A stretch of DNA of 13,284 nucleotides from an uncultured bacterium (GTDB taxonomy: Bacteria; Pseudomonadota; Gammaproteobacteria; Burkholderiales; Burkholderiaceae_D). The notes under the pieces are model-generated. The model made no database searches. It had not been told where the DNA came from and saw nothing but the letters and a program-made list of their open reading frames with translations. Shown here one piece after another: positions 12,704 through 13,284 of this stretch. Where the stretch lies: positions 1 to 13,284 of the forward strand of contig CAIQLE010000132.1 of NCBI GenBank assembly GCA_903872555.1, in the 5' to 3' direction. Both the position numbers and the translations under genes were made by a program. How positions within the stretch are numbered: position 1 is the first letter of the stretch; each line of letters opens with the position of its first letter.

Positions 12704-13284
12704 ATGAAATTCCATACACTACCTCGATTTCTGGCTGGCGGTCTGAGCGCAGCAGCTTTGACCTTCGCTATGACAGGAGTCCATGCTCAGAGCAAGCCTG
12801 CTGAATTTAAGCTCGGCATCACGACTTTTCTTTCCGGACCGGCCTCCGTCTTTGGCGTTCCTGCGAAAGCAGCCGCTGAACTCTACATCGAGCAGCTGAA
12901 TGCGGCCGGCGGCATTGACGGCGTCAAGATCGTACCGAATTTCATCGACGAAGGCGTGGGCGCAGACAAACTGCTCTCGGAATATCGCCGCGTGGTGCAA
13001 GAGGGCGATACCAAAGTCATGTTGTCAGCCATCTCCAGCGGTAACTGCAACATCATTGCGCCAGTAGCTGAGGACTTAAAGGTTCTGAATATCATGTGGG
13101 ATTGCGGCACAGAGAAAGTGTTGGAAGACCGTCGTCATCAGTACGTGGTTCGCACTCAGGCCAATGCCACAACGGAGATGGTTGCATCGGTGCTGTATCT
13201 GCTCAAGACGCGTCCTGACATCAACTCGATCGCCGTCATGAATCAGGACTATGCCTGGGGCCGTGATTCATGGGAGCTGTTCCG
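12704..13284 (+). CDS. ABC transporter substrate-binding protein (LivK-like), N-terminal part, cut by window edge
   Basis: The first 193 residues are present. A signal peptide (hydrophobic segment about 9-27, cleavage after VHA at 28) leads into a periplasmic-binding fold of the branched-chain amino acid/amide type: FKLGITTFLSGPASVFG (35-51), ELYIEQLNAAGGIDGVKIVP (59-78), EYRRVVQEGDTKVMLSAIS (93-111), APVAEDLKVLNIMWDC (119-134), YVVRTQANATTEM (147-159) and the second-lobe start INSIAVMNQDYAWGRDSW (173-190). GGGAG (12693-12697) lies six bases before ATG 12704. Such proteins deliver amino acids, amides, aromatic or short-chain acids to HAAT-type permeases. The specificity is not readable, and a permease and ATPase would be expected beyond the window. 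The leftward ABC operon is of a different class and is not its partner. Confidence 0.9.
   Translation, partial: MKFHTLPRFLAGGLSAAALTFAMTGVHAQSKPAEFKLGITTFLSGPASVFGVPAKAAAELYIEQLNAAGGIDGVKIVPNFIDEGVGADKLLSEYRRVVQEGDTKVMLSAISSGNCNIIAPVAEDLKVLNIMWDCGTEKVLEDRRHQYVVRTQANATTEMVASVLYLLKTRPDINSIAVMNQDYAWGRDSWELF

Noticed and set aside
1..13284. Mobile elements, CRISPR arrays, toxin-antitoxin or phage-defence genes
   Set aside because: No transposase, integrase, nuclease, regularly spaced repeats or small paired genes were seen on either strand.

Overview
The window reads like a chromosomal segment of a moderately GC-rich Gram-negative proteobacterium. A betaproteobacterium of the order Burkholderiales is my best guess, from the family mix (DUF1800/DUF1501 pair, LysR regulator, acyl-CoA dehydrogenase with MmgE/PrpD, LivK-like binding protein) and the export signals; no ribosomal RNA or marker gene confirms this. 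I see no tRNA, rRNA, CRISPR array, insertion sequence, integrase or prophage gene.

Layout: (1) bases 1-304, minus strand: N-terminus of an exported di-heme cytochrome c peroxidase (MauG/CcpA family), cut by the window edge. (2) 305-622: divergent intergenic region. (3) 623-4549, plus strand: a tight run of an exported DUF1800 protein, a Tat-exported DUF1501 protein and a LysR-type regulator (gaps of 4 and 5 bases). (4) 4550-4716: spacer with a hairpin after the LysR gene and a perfect 8-bp dyad just before the next gene. (5) 4717-7270, plus strand: acyl-CoA dehydrogenase and MmgE/PrpD-family protein, probably one transcription unit for breakdown of an organic acid or acyl-CoA and a plausible target of the LysR protein. 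(6) 7272-12227, minus strand and convergent with region 5: a six-gene operon. In transcription order it encodes an exported metallo-beta-lactamase-fold hydrolase with the residue set of AHL lactonases, an ABC ATPase, a six-helix permease, a GldG-like auxiliary protein, a DUF4340 membrane-anchored protein and an exported TPR protein. (7) 12228-12703: 476-base divergent intergenic region with several dyads and an AT-rich stretch. (8) 12704-13284, plus strand: N-terminus of a periplasmic substrate-binding protein of the branched-chain amino acid/amide ABC type, cut by the window edge.

The six-gene minus-strand operon is the most interesting part. ATPase, permease and GldG-like protein match the GldA/GldF/GldG set first described for Bacteroidetes gliding. 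Here they follow an exported lactonase-like enzyme whose reading frame overlaps the ATPase gene, and they are followed by DUF4340 and TPR proteins. Several starts are settled by Shine-Dalgarno sequences and 4-base overlaps (for example 9688 for the GldG-like gene), which implies translational coupling and stoichiometric assembly. The substrate is unknown. The second point of interest is the DUF1800/DUF1501 pair facing a di-heme peroxidase, three exported proteins of poorly understood role.
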